From Pseudomonas sp. R76 (GTDB taxonomy: Bacteria; Pseudomonadota; Gammaproteobacteria; Pseudomonadales; Pseudomonadaceae), in the NCBI RefSeq assembly GCF_009834565.1, contig NZ_CP019428.1:62001-126000 (forward strand): a DNA stretch of 64,000 nucleotides, read 5' to 3'. The notes under the pieces were generated by a model. It made no database searches. It saw nothing but the letters and a program-made list of their open reading frames with translations, and was not told the DNA's origin. Shown here piece after piece: positions 38,563 to 47,800 of the stretch (position 1 is the first letter of the stretch; every line of letters begins with the position of its first letter). A program made the translations under genes and the position numbers.

Positions 38563-38598
38563 GAGTGTCTTATAGCGTAGCACAGGTGCATCTACTGC
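38563..38598. mobile_element. attR of integrated element
   Basis: Element arm GAGTGTCTTATAGCGTA, then shared core TGCATCTACT (38587-38596), then the chromosomal GCTACGCG. It restores the codons for the third motif cysteine (CYAR). Confidence 0.85.
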
Positions 38599-39417
38599 TA
38601 CGCGCGGCCCAGCCATGCCTATTGGGATATGTCGCCGGGGCTGGATTTCGAAACCAGGCTGATCGCCAAGACCAATGCTGCCGATGTGCTGGAACAACAG
38701 CTGTCCAAGCCGGGCTATGTGTGTGCGCCGATCAACCTGGGCTCCAATACCGACCCGTACCAGCCCATCGAACGTGAATACAAGATCACGCGGCAAACCC
38801 TCGAAGTGCTGCTGCGCTACCGGCACCCGGTGACCATCATCACCAAGGGGTCGTTGATACTGCGCGATCTCGACCTGCTGAGCGAGTTGGCCCGGCAGCG
38901 GCTGGTGGCGGTGATGATCAGCCTCACCAGCCTGGACGACGAGCTCAAGCGCATCCTGGAGCCACGCACGGCGGCGCCCAAGGCGCGCTTGCGGGCGATA
39001 CGGGTGATGCGTGACGCCGGCATCCCGGTGGGCGTGCTGTGCTCGCCGATGATTCCGATGATCAACGACAGCGAGCTCGAAAGCCTGCTGGCCGAAGCCA
39101 ATGCGGCCGGCGCGCAAAGTGCGGCCTACATGATGCTGCGCCTGCCATTGGAGGTGGCGCCGCTGTTCGAGGAGTGGTTGGCGGCGCATTACCCGCAGCG
39201 CGCGGCCCATGTGATGAGCCTGGTGCGCCAGGTGCGCGGCGGTGAGGTGTACGACAGCCGCTTCGGTGTGCGCATGCGTGGCGAGGGGCCGTTTGCCGAT
39301 CTGCTGGCACAGCGTTTCAGCAAGGCGATCAAGCGCCTGGGGCTGAATCGTCGCGAAGGCTTCAACCTGGATTGCACGGCGTTCTGCCCACCGGGCAGAC
39401 AGATGGCTTTGTTGTAA
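38589..39417 (+). pseudogene. 3' part of PA0069-type radical SAM gene
   Basis: The rest of the interrupted gene, in frame from the core: CYARPSHAYWDM, then an ORF from 38629 with FETRLIAKTNAADVLEQQL and APINLGSNTDPYQPIE, features of SplB-like radical SAM proteins, ending TAFCPPGRQMALL. It lacks the first two cluster cysteines, so even if translated from the internal ATG it could not hold the [4Fe-4S] cluster. Confidence 0.9.
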
Positions 39418-39646
39418 ACTGAAGGGGATCAACCCAACGCTTGCGTAGGAATGGTCGCGTTTTGACATCACTGAAACCCGCGAGCTAGAGCGTTTCATTC
39501 AGTTTGAGTTAAGTTTCGGTGGTTACCTTGTTCAGCGAGTGACTGATCAGTCGACGCGCTGGGTGTGTGGTGTTTACAACTATTGCACAGGCCAGGCGTC
39601 AGAACTGAGTTGAGCCACTCCCCTGCCTTAATCAAGAGGATGAATT

Positions 39647-40378
39647 ATGAGTGACAAGGATAAACAGCCGTTGGCTGCGTCGGCTTCAGCCCCTCACGAG
39701 GCCGAGTCCGCCGATGCAGCGCTAAAGCACATCGTTGACGGCTTTTTGCATTTCCATCACGACGTCTTCCCGCAGCAGGAAGAACTCTTCAAGAAACTCG
39801 CCACGGCCCAGAGCCCACGGGCGATGTTTATTACCTGCGCCGATTCGCGCATCGTGCCTGAGCTGATCACCCAGAGCTCCCCCGGCGACCTGTTCGTGAC
39901 GCGTAACGTCGGCAACGTGGTGCCGCCTTATGGCCAGATGAACGGCGGTGTTTCCACGGCCATCGAGTACGCGGTACTCGCCCTGGGCGTGCAGCACATC
40001 ATCGTTTGCGGGCATTCCGACTGCGGCGCCATGCGCGCGGTACTCAACCCCCAGAGCCTGGAAAAGATGCCAACGGTGCGTGCCTGGTTGCGCCACGCCG
40101 AAGTCGCCAAGTCGATGGTTGAGGACAACTGCGACTGCGCCAATGAGCACGAAAGCATGAAGGTGCTGACGGAAGAAAACGTTATCGCCCAGTTGCAGCA
40201 CCTGCGCACCCACCCTTCCGTGGCTTCGCGCATGGCCAATGGTCAGTTGTTTATCCATGGCTGGATCTACAACATCGAGACCAGTGAAATCCGTGCTTAC
40301 GACGCGGATCAAGCGGCGTTCCGATCGCTGAGCGGCGACGGGCCGATCCCTTGCGCGACGCCTAAAGCGCGCTTCTAA
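39647..40378 (+). CDS. can: Beta-carbonic anhydrase
   Basis: Interconverts CO2 and bicarbonate in the cytosol. The 243-residue chain carries the zinc ligands in TCADSR and CGHSDCGAM, and the GNVVPPYG segment. It stands 86 bases upstream of a SulP transporter gene, an association suggesting joint bicarbonate handling. The start at 39647 follows an AAGAGG site. Confidence 0.94.
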   Translation: MSDKDKQPLAASASAPHEAESADAALKHIVDGFLHFHHDVFPQQEELFKKLATAQSPRAMFITCADSRIVPELITQSSPGDLFVTRNVGNVVPPYGQMNGGVSTAIEYAVLALGVQHIIVCGHSDCGAMRAVLNPQSLEKMPTVRAWLRHAEVAKSMVEDNCDCANEHESMKVLTEENVIAQLQHLRTHPSVASRMANGQLFIHGWIYNIETSEIRAYDADQAAFRSLSGDGPIPCATPKARF

Positions 40379-40464
40379 AAACACTTCCCTGCCGGGTAAA
40401 GCGGTGGCTGCCATGGACGCAGCCAGGCTTTGCCGCGCCCGGCGAATGCCTCGGGAGAGTCATC

Positions 40465-42006
40465 ATGCGTGCTGCTCAATTGAAAGCTGTATTGCCACGG
40501 GAGCTGCTCGCGTCTGTGGTTGTGTTTCTGGTCGCCCTGCCCTTGTGCATGGGCATCGCGATTGCGTCCGGCATGCCGCCGGCCAAGGGCCTGATCACCG
40601 GGATTATCGGTGGCCTGGTGGTGGGCTGGCTGGCGGGATCGCCGCTGCAAGTCAGCGGGCCTGCCGCAGGGTTGGCGGTGTTGGTGTTCGAGCTGGTCCG
40701 CCAGCACGGCATGATGATGCTGGGGCCGATCCTGTTGTTGGCGGGGTTCCTGCAACTGGTGGCCGGGCGTTTGCGCCTGGGCTGCTGGTTTCGTGTCACC
40801 GCGCCGGCCGTGGTGTACGGCATGCTGGCGGGAATCGGCGTGCTGATTGTGTTGTCGCAGGTGCATGTGATGCTCGACGGTGCGCCCAAGCCTTCGGGGC
40901 TGGATAACCTGGCGGGCTTCCCGGCCGCCTTGGTTGAGGCGATTCCGACCCTCGGTGGTGGCCTGGGTTGGCAGGCCGGTTTGCTCGGTTTATCGACAAT
41001 GCTGGTGATGTACCTGTGGGATAAATTCCGCCCGCAAACACTGCGTTTCGTGCCGGGCGCCCTGCTGGGCGTGGGGTTGGCAACCGTCACCAGCCTGGTG
41101 CTGGCGTTGCAGGTCAAGCGCGTGGAAGTCCCGGAAAACCTGGCCGACGCCATCGACTGGCTACGCCCCAGCGACTTGCTGAACCTGGCCGATCCACAGT
41201 TGTTGATCGCCGCATTTGCCGTGGCCTTTATCGCCAGCGCCGAGACCCTGCTGTCTGCCGCAGCGGTTGACCGCATGCACAGCGGCCAGCGTTCCGACTT
41301 CGATAAGGAATTGTCTGCACAAGGCGTGGGCAACATGCTGTGCGGGCTGGTCGGTGCCCTGCCAATGACCGGCGTGATCGTGCGCAGCTCGGCCAACGTG
41401 CAAGCGGGCGCCACCACGCGCTTGTCGGCGATGTTCCACGGTGTGTGGCTGCTGGGGTTCGTGTTGTTGCTGTCGAGCGTGCTGCAAAGCATTCCGGTCG
41501 CGAGCCTGGCGGGCGTGCTGGTGTACACCGGGATCAAGCTGGTGGACGTTAAGGCGTTCAAGGCATTGGGACGCTATGGGCGGATGCCGATGTTTACCTA
41601 TGCCGCGACGGCGCTGGCGATCATCTTCACCGACCTGCTGACCGGCGTGCTGGTGGGCTTCGGGTTGACGTTGGTGAAACTGGCCTTCAAGGCGTCGCGA
41701 CTGAAAGTCAGCCTGATCGACCTGCCTCAGGACGGTGAGATGGAACTGCGTTTGACCGGCGCGGCGACCTTTTTGAAGGTCCCGGCGCTGACCCAAGTGC
41801 TGTCGACGGTGCCCGCAGGGACCACGCTGCATGTGCCGCTGAGCAACCTGAGCTACATCGACCATTCCTGCCTGGAGTTGCTGGAGGAATGGGGTCGGGC
41901 CAATGCGGCCAAGGGCTCTACGCTGGTGATCGAGGCGCGTGGGTTGAAGCGCCGGCTGGAAGGCCGCGTGCGCACGACGGTGGGGATTGGTTCGGCGCCT
42001 GTCTGA
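40465..42006 (+). CDS. SulP-family transporter (probable bicarbonate or sulfate)
   Basis: A 513-residue SulP carrier. FLVALPLCMGIAIASGMPP is the family signature at the first span, followed by about 11 hydrophobic spans and a C-terminal STAS-like domain (about residues 415-505) with LSNLSYIDHSCLELLE. Direct linkage to a carbonic anhydrase gene suggests bicarbonate transport, as proposed for similar pairs; the substrate is not visible in the sequence. It is distinct from the SulP gene at 4828. Confidence 0.88.
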   Translation: MRAAQLKAVLPRELLASVVVFLVALPLCMGIAIASGMPPAKGLITGIIGGLVVGWLAGSPLQVSGPAAGLAVLVFELVRQHGMMMLGPILLLAGFLQLVAGRLRLGCWFRVTAPAVVYGMLAGIGVLIVLSQVHVMLDGAPKPSGLDNLAGFPAALVEAIPTLGGGLGWQAGLLGLSTMLVMYLWDKFRPQTLRFVPGALLGVGLATVTSLVLALQVKRVEVPENLADAIDWLRPSDLLNLADPQLLIAAFAVAFIASAETLLSAAAVDRMHSGQRSDFDKELSAQGVGNMLCGLVGALPMTGVIVRSSANVQAGATTRLSAMFHGVWLLGFVLLLSSVLQSIPVASLAGVLVYTGIKLVDVKAFKALGRYGRMPMFTYAATALAIIFTDLLTGVLVGFGLTLVKLAFKASRLKVSLIDLPQDGEMELRLTGAATFLKVPALTQVLSTVPAGTTLHVPLSNLSYIDHSCLELLEEWGRANAAKGSTLVIEARGLKRRLEGRVRTTVGIGSAPV

Positions 42007-42019
42007 ACACCACAAAACA

Positions 42020-42113
42020 CTGTGGGAGCCGGGCTTGCCCGCGATGAGGGAGTGTCAGTCAACACATTGGCTGACTGACATACCGCCATCGCGGGCAAGC
42101 CCGCTCCCACATG
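42020..42113. repeat. REP doublet
   Basis: Inverted 'gtgggagccgggcttgcccg' and 'cgggcaagcccgctcccaca' units around a 45-base loop, between two convergent genes. Confidence 0.87.
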
Positions 42114-42135
42114 GGTTTTGCATCATATTGAAGAG

Positions 42136-42783
42136 TTAAGCAGGCTGATCCAACGCCAACTCAACCCCCAGCTGCCGCGACAGGCACGGCCAGCGCTTCC
42201 ACGCCGCTTCGGTTTTCGGGCTCTTGAGCGTCTCGCGGTACGCCTCGACCGATTCCAGCGCAAAGCTGTCTTCGTTGAGCATTTCATCCACTGCCAAGTG
42301 CACGGCTTCATCCAGTTGATTGGCAAACGCCTCGCCGATCAGTTGATGAGCGATCAGGTTGGCGACGGTGGTATCCGCCGGAATCAACGGCTGACCGAAA
42401 TGCTTGATGTACAGGTCGTTGACCTCTTCCACCAACCGATGGGCCAGGTAGGCTTCGTCGAGCAGGCCGTCGAGGCCTTCGTGGCCGGCCAGGATCGCGG
42501 GCGGCTGCAGGAAGAAATGCTCGGCAATCTTCAGCACCGGTTTGATCTGGCTTTCGATACCGGCTTCGCGGGCCACGTCATTGGCGGCTTCGAGCAAATC
42601 CGGGACCAGCTCGATGTAGGCGGTAACAAAACGGGTCATGACAATGTTGCGATCACCGTCAGCCAGGGAGATGGCCGAATGCAGGTGCGGCAATTGTTTT
42701 TCCAGTTGCTGGGCAAGCTGGCCAGTGCTGGCTTCGTGTTGATGGGCACGGGAAATCTGCTCGCGCAACGCGGCGGTGTTCAT
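42136..42783 (-). CDS. Conserved hypothetical helical protein (PA0104-type)
   Basis: A 215-residue, largely helical, acidic protein with no signal peptide or membrane span. Motif-like stretches are HLHSAISLADGDRNIVMTRFV and AHQLIGEAFANQLDEAVH. It lies between the SulP gene and the cox operon, the place of PA0104 in P. aeruginosa. The start was set at the ATG at 42783. Function unknown. Confidence 0.75.
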   Translation of the reverse strand: MNTAALREQISRAHQHEASTGQLAQQLEKQLPHLHSAISLADGDRNIVMTRFVTAYIELVPDLLEAANDVAREAGIESQIKPVLKIAEHFFLQPPAILAGHEGLDGLLDEAYLAHRLVEEVNDLYIKHFGQPLIPADTTVANLIAHQLIGEAFANQLDEAVHLAVDEMLNEDSFALESVEAYRETLKSPKTEAAWKRWPCLSRQLGVELALDQPA

Positions 42784-43152
42784 GAATGCTCCAGTGAAAC
42801 AGGCGTAGGAAAAGGGAAAGGACAAGGTAGCTCGTTTATACGAGCGCCTAAGACGCGTTTGTCATAATTATTTCATGGTTATGCGCATGCGTTATATCGA
42901 ATTGCCATCGTTCGTCGGATAAACGTTTGCGGGCCCGTATTTATTAGGCCCGCCCGTCTGTTTTTGCTCATTTGCCCCTACACATTGCGGGGTTGCCGCG
43001 GCTGTCTATACTCGATTTTGTACGCAATTAGCTGATGACGCCCAACTGCATGAAGCAGGCAAGGCTTGGCGGTTGTAAGCAGTATGGAAGCCGCTCCCTT
43101 CGCCGCAGGTGCAAACCGGCGGGATAACAAGAAACATAAAGGGGAACCCGCA
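42784..43152. promoter_or_regulatory. cox operon upstream region with terminator-like hairpin
   Basis: A 369-base gap. GCGGGCC (42929-42935) and GGCCCGC (42947-42953) form a hairpin followed after seven bases by a T run. Downstream about 190 bases remain as promoter and leader for coxB; CTATACTCGATTTTGTACG near 43010 may contribute a -10 element. No other gene is visible. Confidence 0.5.
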
Positions 43153-44280
43153 ATGACGCGACATCCACACGTTTGGATGGGCCTACTGTTGTGGTCAGTA
43201 TTCGGCCAGGCGCACGCCGCCTGGACAACGAATATGGCGCCAGGGGCGACTGAAGTCAGTCACGCCGTGTTTGACCTGCACATGACCATTTTCTGGATTT
43301 GTGTGGTGATCGGCATTGTCGTGTTTGGCGCGATGTTCTGGTCGATGATCCTGCACCGCCGGTCTACGGGCCAGGTGGCCGCCAAGTTTCACGAGAGCAC
43401 GACCGTGGAAATCCTCTGGACCGTGGTGCCCTTGCTGATCCTGGTGGCAATGGCCATTCCGGCCACCAAAACCCTGATCAATATCTACGACAGCACCGAG
43501 TCGGATATCGATATTCAGGTCACCGGCTACCAATGGAAGTGGCATTACAAATACCTGGGCCAGGACGTGGAGTTCTTCAGCAACCTGGCCACGCCCGCCG
43601 AGCAAATCCATAACCAGGCCACCAAGGGCGAGCACTATTTGCTCGAAGTCGACCAGCCGCTGGTGCTGCCGGTGGGCGCCAAAGTGCGCTTCCTGGTGAC
43701 CGCCGCCGACGTGATCCACTCGTGGTGGGTGCCGGCCTTTGCGGTCAAGCGCGACGCCATCCCCGGCTTCGTCAACGAGGCCTGGACCCGTGTCGAGAAG
43801 CCCGGCATCTACCGTGGCCAGTGCGCCGAGCTGTGCGGCAAGGACCACGGCTTTATGCCGATTGTGGTCGAGGTCAAATCCAAGGCCGACTACGACACCT
43901 GGCTCGGCGAGCGCAAGGCCGAAGCGGCCAAGCTCAAGGAGCTGACCTCCAAAGAGTGGACGCTGGACGAGCTGGTGGCGCGTGGCGACAAGGTCTACCA
44001 CACCACCTGCGTGGCCTGTCACCAGGCCGAGGGCCAGGGCCTGCCGCCGATGTTCCCGGCGCTCAAGGGCTCACCGATTGCCACCGGGCCTAAGGAAGAC
44101 CACCTGCACCGCGTGTACTTCGGCAAGCCCGGCACCGCCATGGCCGCCTTCGGCAAACAGCTGTCGGAAGTGGATATCGCTGCCGTAGTGACTTACGAGC
44201 GCAATACCTGGGGCAACAACAAAGGCGACATGGTCACGCCTAAAGACGTGCTGGCCATCAAGCAGGCGGAAAGCAAATGA
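43153..44280 (+). CDS. coxB: Cytochrome c oxidase subunit II with fused cytochrome c
   Basis: Subunit II of the aa3 oxidase; it receives electrons from cytochrome c via CuA. The 375-residue chain has a signal peptide ending AHA, two membrane spans (about 45-105), the CuA site CAELCGKDHGFM and, at the C-terminus, a cytochrome c domain with CVACH, the caa3-type fusion. The start was set at 43153 behind AAAGGGGAACCC. First gene of the oxidase operon. Confidence 0.96.
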   Translation: MTRHPHVWMGLLLWSVFGQAHAAWTTNMAPGATEVSHAVFDLHMTIFWICVVIGIVVFGAMFWSMILHRRSTGQVAAKFHESTTVEILWTVVPLLILVAMAIPATKTLINIYDSTESDIDIQVTGYQWKWHYKYLGQDVEFFSNLATPAEQIHNQATKGEHYLLEVDQPLVLPVGAKVRFLVTAADVIHSWWVPAFAVKRDAIPGFVNEAWTRVEKPGIYRGQCAELCGKDHGFMPIVVEVKSKADYDTWLGERKAEAAKLKELTSKEWTLDELVARGDKVYHTTCVACHQAEGQGLPPMFPALKGSPIATGPKEDHLHRVYFGKPGTAMAAFGKQLSEVDIAAVVTYERNTWGNNKGDMVTPKDVLAIKQAESK

Positions 44281-44338
44281 CAGCCCTTACTGCGTATGCC
44301 ACGAACCGTCCCGCCCACTCGCTTGCAGGAGAACGGCC

Positions 44339-45922
44339 ATGAGCACTGTGATCGACCATGGGCATGCCGACCATGCCCACGGCCCCGCCAAAGGCCTGAT
44401 GCGCTGGGTGCTGACCACCAACCACAAAGACATCGGCACGATGTACCTGTGGTTCGCCTTCACCATGTTCCTGCTCGGCGGCTCGTTCGCCATGGTGATC
44501 CGCGCCGAGCTGTTCCAGCCCGGCCTGCAAATCGTGCAGCCGGCGTTCTTCAACCAGATGACCACCATGCACGGCCTGATCATGGTGTTCGGCGCGGTGA
44601 TGCCTGCCTTCGTCGGCCTGGCCAACTGGATGATCCCGCTGATGATCGGCGCGCCGGATATGGCCCTGCCGCGCATGAACAACTTCAGCTTCTGGCTGCT
44701 GCCGGCGGCGTTCCTGCTGCTGGTCTCGACCCTGTTCACCCCCGGCGGCGGGCCGAATTTCGGCTGGACCTTCTACGCCCCGCTCTCCACCACCTACGCG
44801 CCGGAAAGCGTGACGTTTTTCATCTTTGCCATTCACCTGATGGGTATCAGTTCGATCATGGGCGCGATCAACGTGGTCGCCACCATTCTCAACCTGCGCG
44901 CGCCGGGCATGACCCTGATGAAAATGCCGCTGTTCGTGTGGACCTGGCTGATCACCGCGTTCCTGCTGATCGCGGTGATGCCGGTGCTGGCAGGCTGCGT
45001 GACCATGATGCTGATGGACATCCACTTCGGCACCAGCTTCTTCAGTGCGGCCGGTGGCGGTGACCCAGTGCTGTTCCAGCACGTGTTCTGGTTCTTCGGC
45101 CACCCTGAGGTGTACATCATGATCCTGCCGGCCTTCGGCGCCGTCAGCTCGATTATCCCGACCTTCTCGCGCAAGCCGCTGTTCGGCTACACCTCGATGG
45201 TCTACGCCACGGCGAGTATCGCCTTCCTGTCATTCATCGTGTGGGCGCACCACATGTTTGTGGTCGGCATTCCGTTGGTGGGCGAGCTGTTCTTCATGTA
45301 CGCCACGCTGCTGATTGCGGTGCCGACGGGCGTGAAGGTGTTCAACTGGGTCAGCACCATGTGGCAAGGCTCGCTGACGTTCGAGACGCCGATGCTGTTC
45401 GCCGTGGCCTTCGTGATCCTGTTCACCATCGGCGGTTTCTCCGGGCTGATGCTGGCGATTGCCCCGGCGGACTTCCAGTACCACGACACCTACTTCGTGG
45501 TGGCGCATTTCCATTACGTACTGGTGCCCGGCGCGATCTTCGGCATCTTCGCTTCGGCCTACTACTGGCTGCCGAAATGGACCGGCCACATGTACGACGA
45601 AACCCTGGGCAAGCTGCACTTCTGGCTGTCCTTTGTCGGCATGAACATGGCGTTCTTCCCGATGCACTTTGTGGGGTTGGCCGGCATGCCACGCCGGGTG
45701 CCGGACTACAACCTGCAGTTCGCCGACTTCAACATGGTGTCGTCGATTGGCGCGTTCATGTTTGGCGCCACGCAGATCTTCTTCCTGTTCATCGTGATCA
45801 AGTGCATCCGTGGCGGCCCGCCAGCGCCGGCCAAGCCGTGGGATGGCGCCGAAGGTTTGGAATGGAGCATTCCTTCGCCCGCGCCGTACCACACGTTCAC
45901 TACGCCGCCGGAGGTCAAGTGA
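44339..45922 (+). CDS. coxA: Cytochrome c oxidase subunit I
   Basis: The catalytic haem-copper subunit that reduces O2 to water and pumps protons. The 527-residue chain has 12 spans, WFFGHPEVYIMILP (His-Tyr crosslink and CuB ligand), WAHHMFVVG (CuB histidines), PTGVKVFNW (K channel) and HFHYVLVPG (haem ligands). Lies 58 bases after coxB. Confidence 0.97.
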   Translation: MSTVIDHGHADHAHGPAKGLMRWVLTTNHKDIGTMYLWFAFTMFLLGGSFAMVIRAELFQPGLQIVQPAFFNQMTTMHGLIMVFGAVMPAFVGLANWMIPLMIGAPDMALPRMNNFSFWLLPAAFLLLVSTLFTPGGGPNFGWTFYAPLSTTYAPESVTFFIFAIHLMGISSIMGAINVVATILNLRAPGMTLMKMPLFVWTWLITAFLLIAVMPVLAGCVTMMLMDIHFGTSFFSAAGGGDPVLFQHVFWFFGHPEVYIMILPAFGAVSSIIPTFSRKPLFGYTSMVYATASIAFLSFIVWAHHMFVVGIPLVGELFFMYATLLIAVPTGVKVFNWVSTMWQGSLTFETPMLFAVAFVILFTIGGFSGLMLAIAPADFQYHDTYFVVAHFHYVLVPGAIFGIFASAYYWLPKWTGHMYDETLGKLHFWLSFVGMNMAFFPMHFVGLAGMPRRVPDYNLQFADFNMVSSIGAFMFGATQIFFLFIVIKCIRGGPPAPAKPWDGAEGLEWSIPSPAPYHTFTTPPEVK

Positions 45923-45953
45923 AGACCCGGTTCGCCATGCCTACACAAATCCC

Positions 45954-46045
45954 CTGTGGGAGCGGGCTTGCTCGCGAAAGCGGTGTGTCAGTCGCCGCAG
46001 AGGGTGCCTGGCCTACCGCATTCGCGAGCAAGCCCGCTCCCACAT
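45954..46045. repeat. REP doublet inside the cox operon
   Basis: Inverted 'gtgggagcgggcttgctcgc' and 'gcgagcaagcccgctcccac' units between coxA and ctaG. Confidence 0.87.
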
Positions 46046-46072
46046 TGACCGCGTTCGGCTCAGGTGATCGCC

Positions 46073-46624
46073 ATGCTTGAATCCGTCCCGATCAAGCGCC
46101 TCGTCACCCGCCTGCTGATCCTGGTGGTGGCTATGTTCGCCTTCGGCTTCGCCCTGGTGCCAATCTACGACGTGATGTGCAAGGCGTTCGGCATCAACGG
46201 CAAGACTGCCGGCCAGTACGAGGGCGAGCAAATCGTCGACCCTACGCGCCAGGTGCGCGTGCAGTTCCTGTCGACCAATGCCATCGACATGGTCTGGGAA
46301 TTTCACTCCAAGGCTGACGAAGTGGTGGTCAACCCCGGTGCGGTCACCGAGATGCTGTTTGTGGCCTACAACCCCACCGACAAGGCCATGACCGCCCAGG
46401 CGGTGCCGAGTATTTCCCCGGCCGAGGCGGCGATGTACTTCCACAAGACCGAATGTTTTTGCTTCACCCAGCAAGTGCTGCAGCCAGGTCAGCGCATCGA
46501 AATGCCGGTGCGTTTTATCGTCGACCGCGACATGCCCAAGGATGTGAAGCATTTGACCCTGGCGTACACGCTGTTTGATATCACTGCGCGCCAACCGCCG
46601 GTGGCCGTCCATACCGGCGGCTAG
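46073..46624 (+). CDS. ctaG: Cytochrome c oxidase assembly protein CtaG/Cox11
   Basis: Inserts copper into the CuB site of subunit I. The 183-residue protein has a single N-terminal membrane anchor (VTRLLILVVAMFAFGFALVPIYDVMC) and the copper motif ECFCFTQQ in its periplasmic domain. ATG at 46073 chosen; a GTG at 46064 is an alternative. Confidence 0.95.
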   Translation: MLESVPIKRLVTRLLILVVAMFAFGFALVPIYDVMCKAFGINGKTAGQYEGEQIVDPTRQVRVQFLSTNAIDMVWEFHSKADEVVVNPGAVTEMLFVAYNPTDKAMTAQAVPSISPAEAAMYFHKTECFCFTQQVLQPGQRIEMPVRFIVDRDMPKDVKHLTLAYTLFDITARQPPVAVHTGG

Positions 46625-46659
46625 CTACTGTTTGCCCCCTCAATCAGGAGAGCGAATAC

Positions 46660-47547
46660 ATGTCGTCTCATGATACGTACTACGTACCAGCGCAAAGCAA
46701 ATGGCCAATAATTGCGACCTTTGGCATGTTGATCACCGTGTACGGCCTGGCCGTGTGGTTCAACGATCTGAAGGCGGCGCGCCCGGAATCCCACGGCCCG
46801 TGGATCTTTTTCGTCGGCGGCCTGCTATTGGCCTACATGCTGTTCGGCTGGTTCGGCGCCGTAATCAAGGAAAGTCGCGCAGGTTTGTACAGCCCGCAGA
46901 TGGACCGCTCGTTTCGCTGGGGCATGACCTGGTTCATCTTTTCCGAGGTGATGTTCTTCGTCGCATTCTTCGGCGCGCTGTTTTATGTGCGGCACATGTC
47001 CGGCCCATGGCTGGGTGGTGAAGGGCACAAGGGCATCGCGCACATGCTGTGGCCGAACTTTCAGTTCACCTGGCCGCTGCTCAACAACCCCGACCCAAAA
47101 ATGTACCCGCCGCCGGAAGGCACCATCAGCCCGTGGGGCTTGCCGCTGATCAACACGATCTTGCTGGTCAGCTCCAGCGTGACCATCACTATCGCCCACC
47201 ACGCCTTGCGCAAAGGCCATCGCGGCGCGCTGAAAATCTGGCTGGCGCTGACGGTGCTGCTGGGGTGGGCGTTCCTGGCCTTCCAGGCCGAGGAGTACAT
47301 GCACGCCTACAAAGAGCTGGGCCTGACCCTCGGTTCGGGCGTGTACGGCGCGACGTTCTTCATGCTCACCGGTTTCCACGGCGCTCACGTGACCATCGGC
47401 ACGATCATTCTGTTTGTGATGCTGATGCGCATCCTGCGCGGGCATTTCAATGCCGAGCACCAGTTTGGCTTCGAAGCCGCCAGTTGGTATTGGCACTTTG
47501 TGGATGTGGTGTGGATCGGCCTGTTTTTCTTCGTTTACGTGCTGTGA
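46660..47547 (+). CDS. coxC: Cytochrome c oxidase subunit III
   Basis: A 295-residue, seven-span subunit of the aa3 oxidase, without redox centres but stabilising proton uptake. WGMTWFIFSEVMFFVAFFGALFY and the C-terminal FEAASWYWHFVDVVWIGLFF are typical. Preceded by a CAGGAG site. Confidence 0.96.
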   Translation: MSSHDTYYVPAQSKWPIIATFGMLITVYGLAVWFNDLKAARPESHGPWIFFVGGLLLAYMLFGWFGAVIKESRAGLYSPQMDRSFRWGMTWFIFSEVMFFVAFFGALFYVRHMSGPWLGGEGHKGIAHMLWPNFQFTWPLLNNPDPKMYPPPEGTISPWGLPLINTILLVSSSVTITIAHHALRKGHRGALKIWLALTVLLGWAFLAFQAEEYMHAYKELGLTLGSGVYGATFFMLTGFHGAHVTIGTIILFVMLMRILRGHFNAEHQFGFEAASWYWHFVDVVWIGLFFFVYVL

Positions 47548-47553
47548 GGTGCA

Positions 47554-47757
47554 TTACCACGGCGCATGAGACACCAGCTGGCCGCTGAAAAAGCCCCAGG
47601 CGATCAAGCCCACGGTGATCGCGGCCAGCACCACGCGCACGGTCAAGGCAGTGACGAGGCGGTTGGAGTTGCCCTCGTCCTTGACCAGAAAGAACAAGCC
47701 ACTGAACAGGCTCACGACAGTCGCGATCAGCATCAGGGCAATAGCAGCTTTGAGCAT
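47554..47757 (-). CDS. Twin transmembrane protein (DUF2909)
   Basis: A 67-residue protein with two hydrophobic spans and a short charged loop (VKDEGNSNRLV), matching the DUF2909 family that occurs next to cox genes. It is transcribed against the operon. Start set at 47757. Function unknown. Confidence 0.8.
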   Translation of the reverse strand: MLKAAIALMLIATVVSLFSGLFFLVKDEGNSNRLVTALTVRVVLAAITVGLIAWGFFSGQLVSHAPW

Positions 47758-47800
47758 GGTCAGGTTCCATTCGGATGAGCGGGCAATGAAAAGGCGGGCA

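Larger units (their letters stand above)
32680..38588. mobile_element. 5.9 kb AT-rich integrative mobilizable element with serine recombinase
   Basis: An AT-rich block in a high-GC chromosome that splits the radical SAM gene. It carries, left to right, two small membrane-protein genes, an internal attL-like site, four iterons, a repL-type initiator, three small genes, a probable relaxase and, on the opposite strand at the right edge, a large serine recombinase. The gene is interrupted without net loss: joining at the shared core restores the frame. The replication and transfer modules suggest an integrated mobilizable plasmid. No resistance or known defence gene was recognised. Confidence 0.85.

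Noticed and set aside
38629..39417. The 262-codon frame as an independent radical SAM gene
   Set aside because: It continues in frame with the 5' fragment across the element and lacks the cluster cysteines, so it is the 3' half of a split gene.
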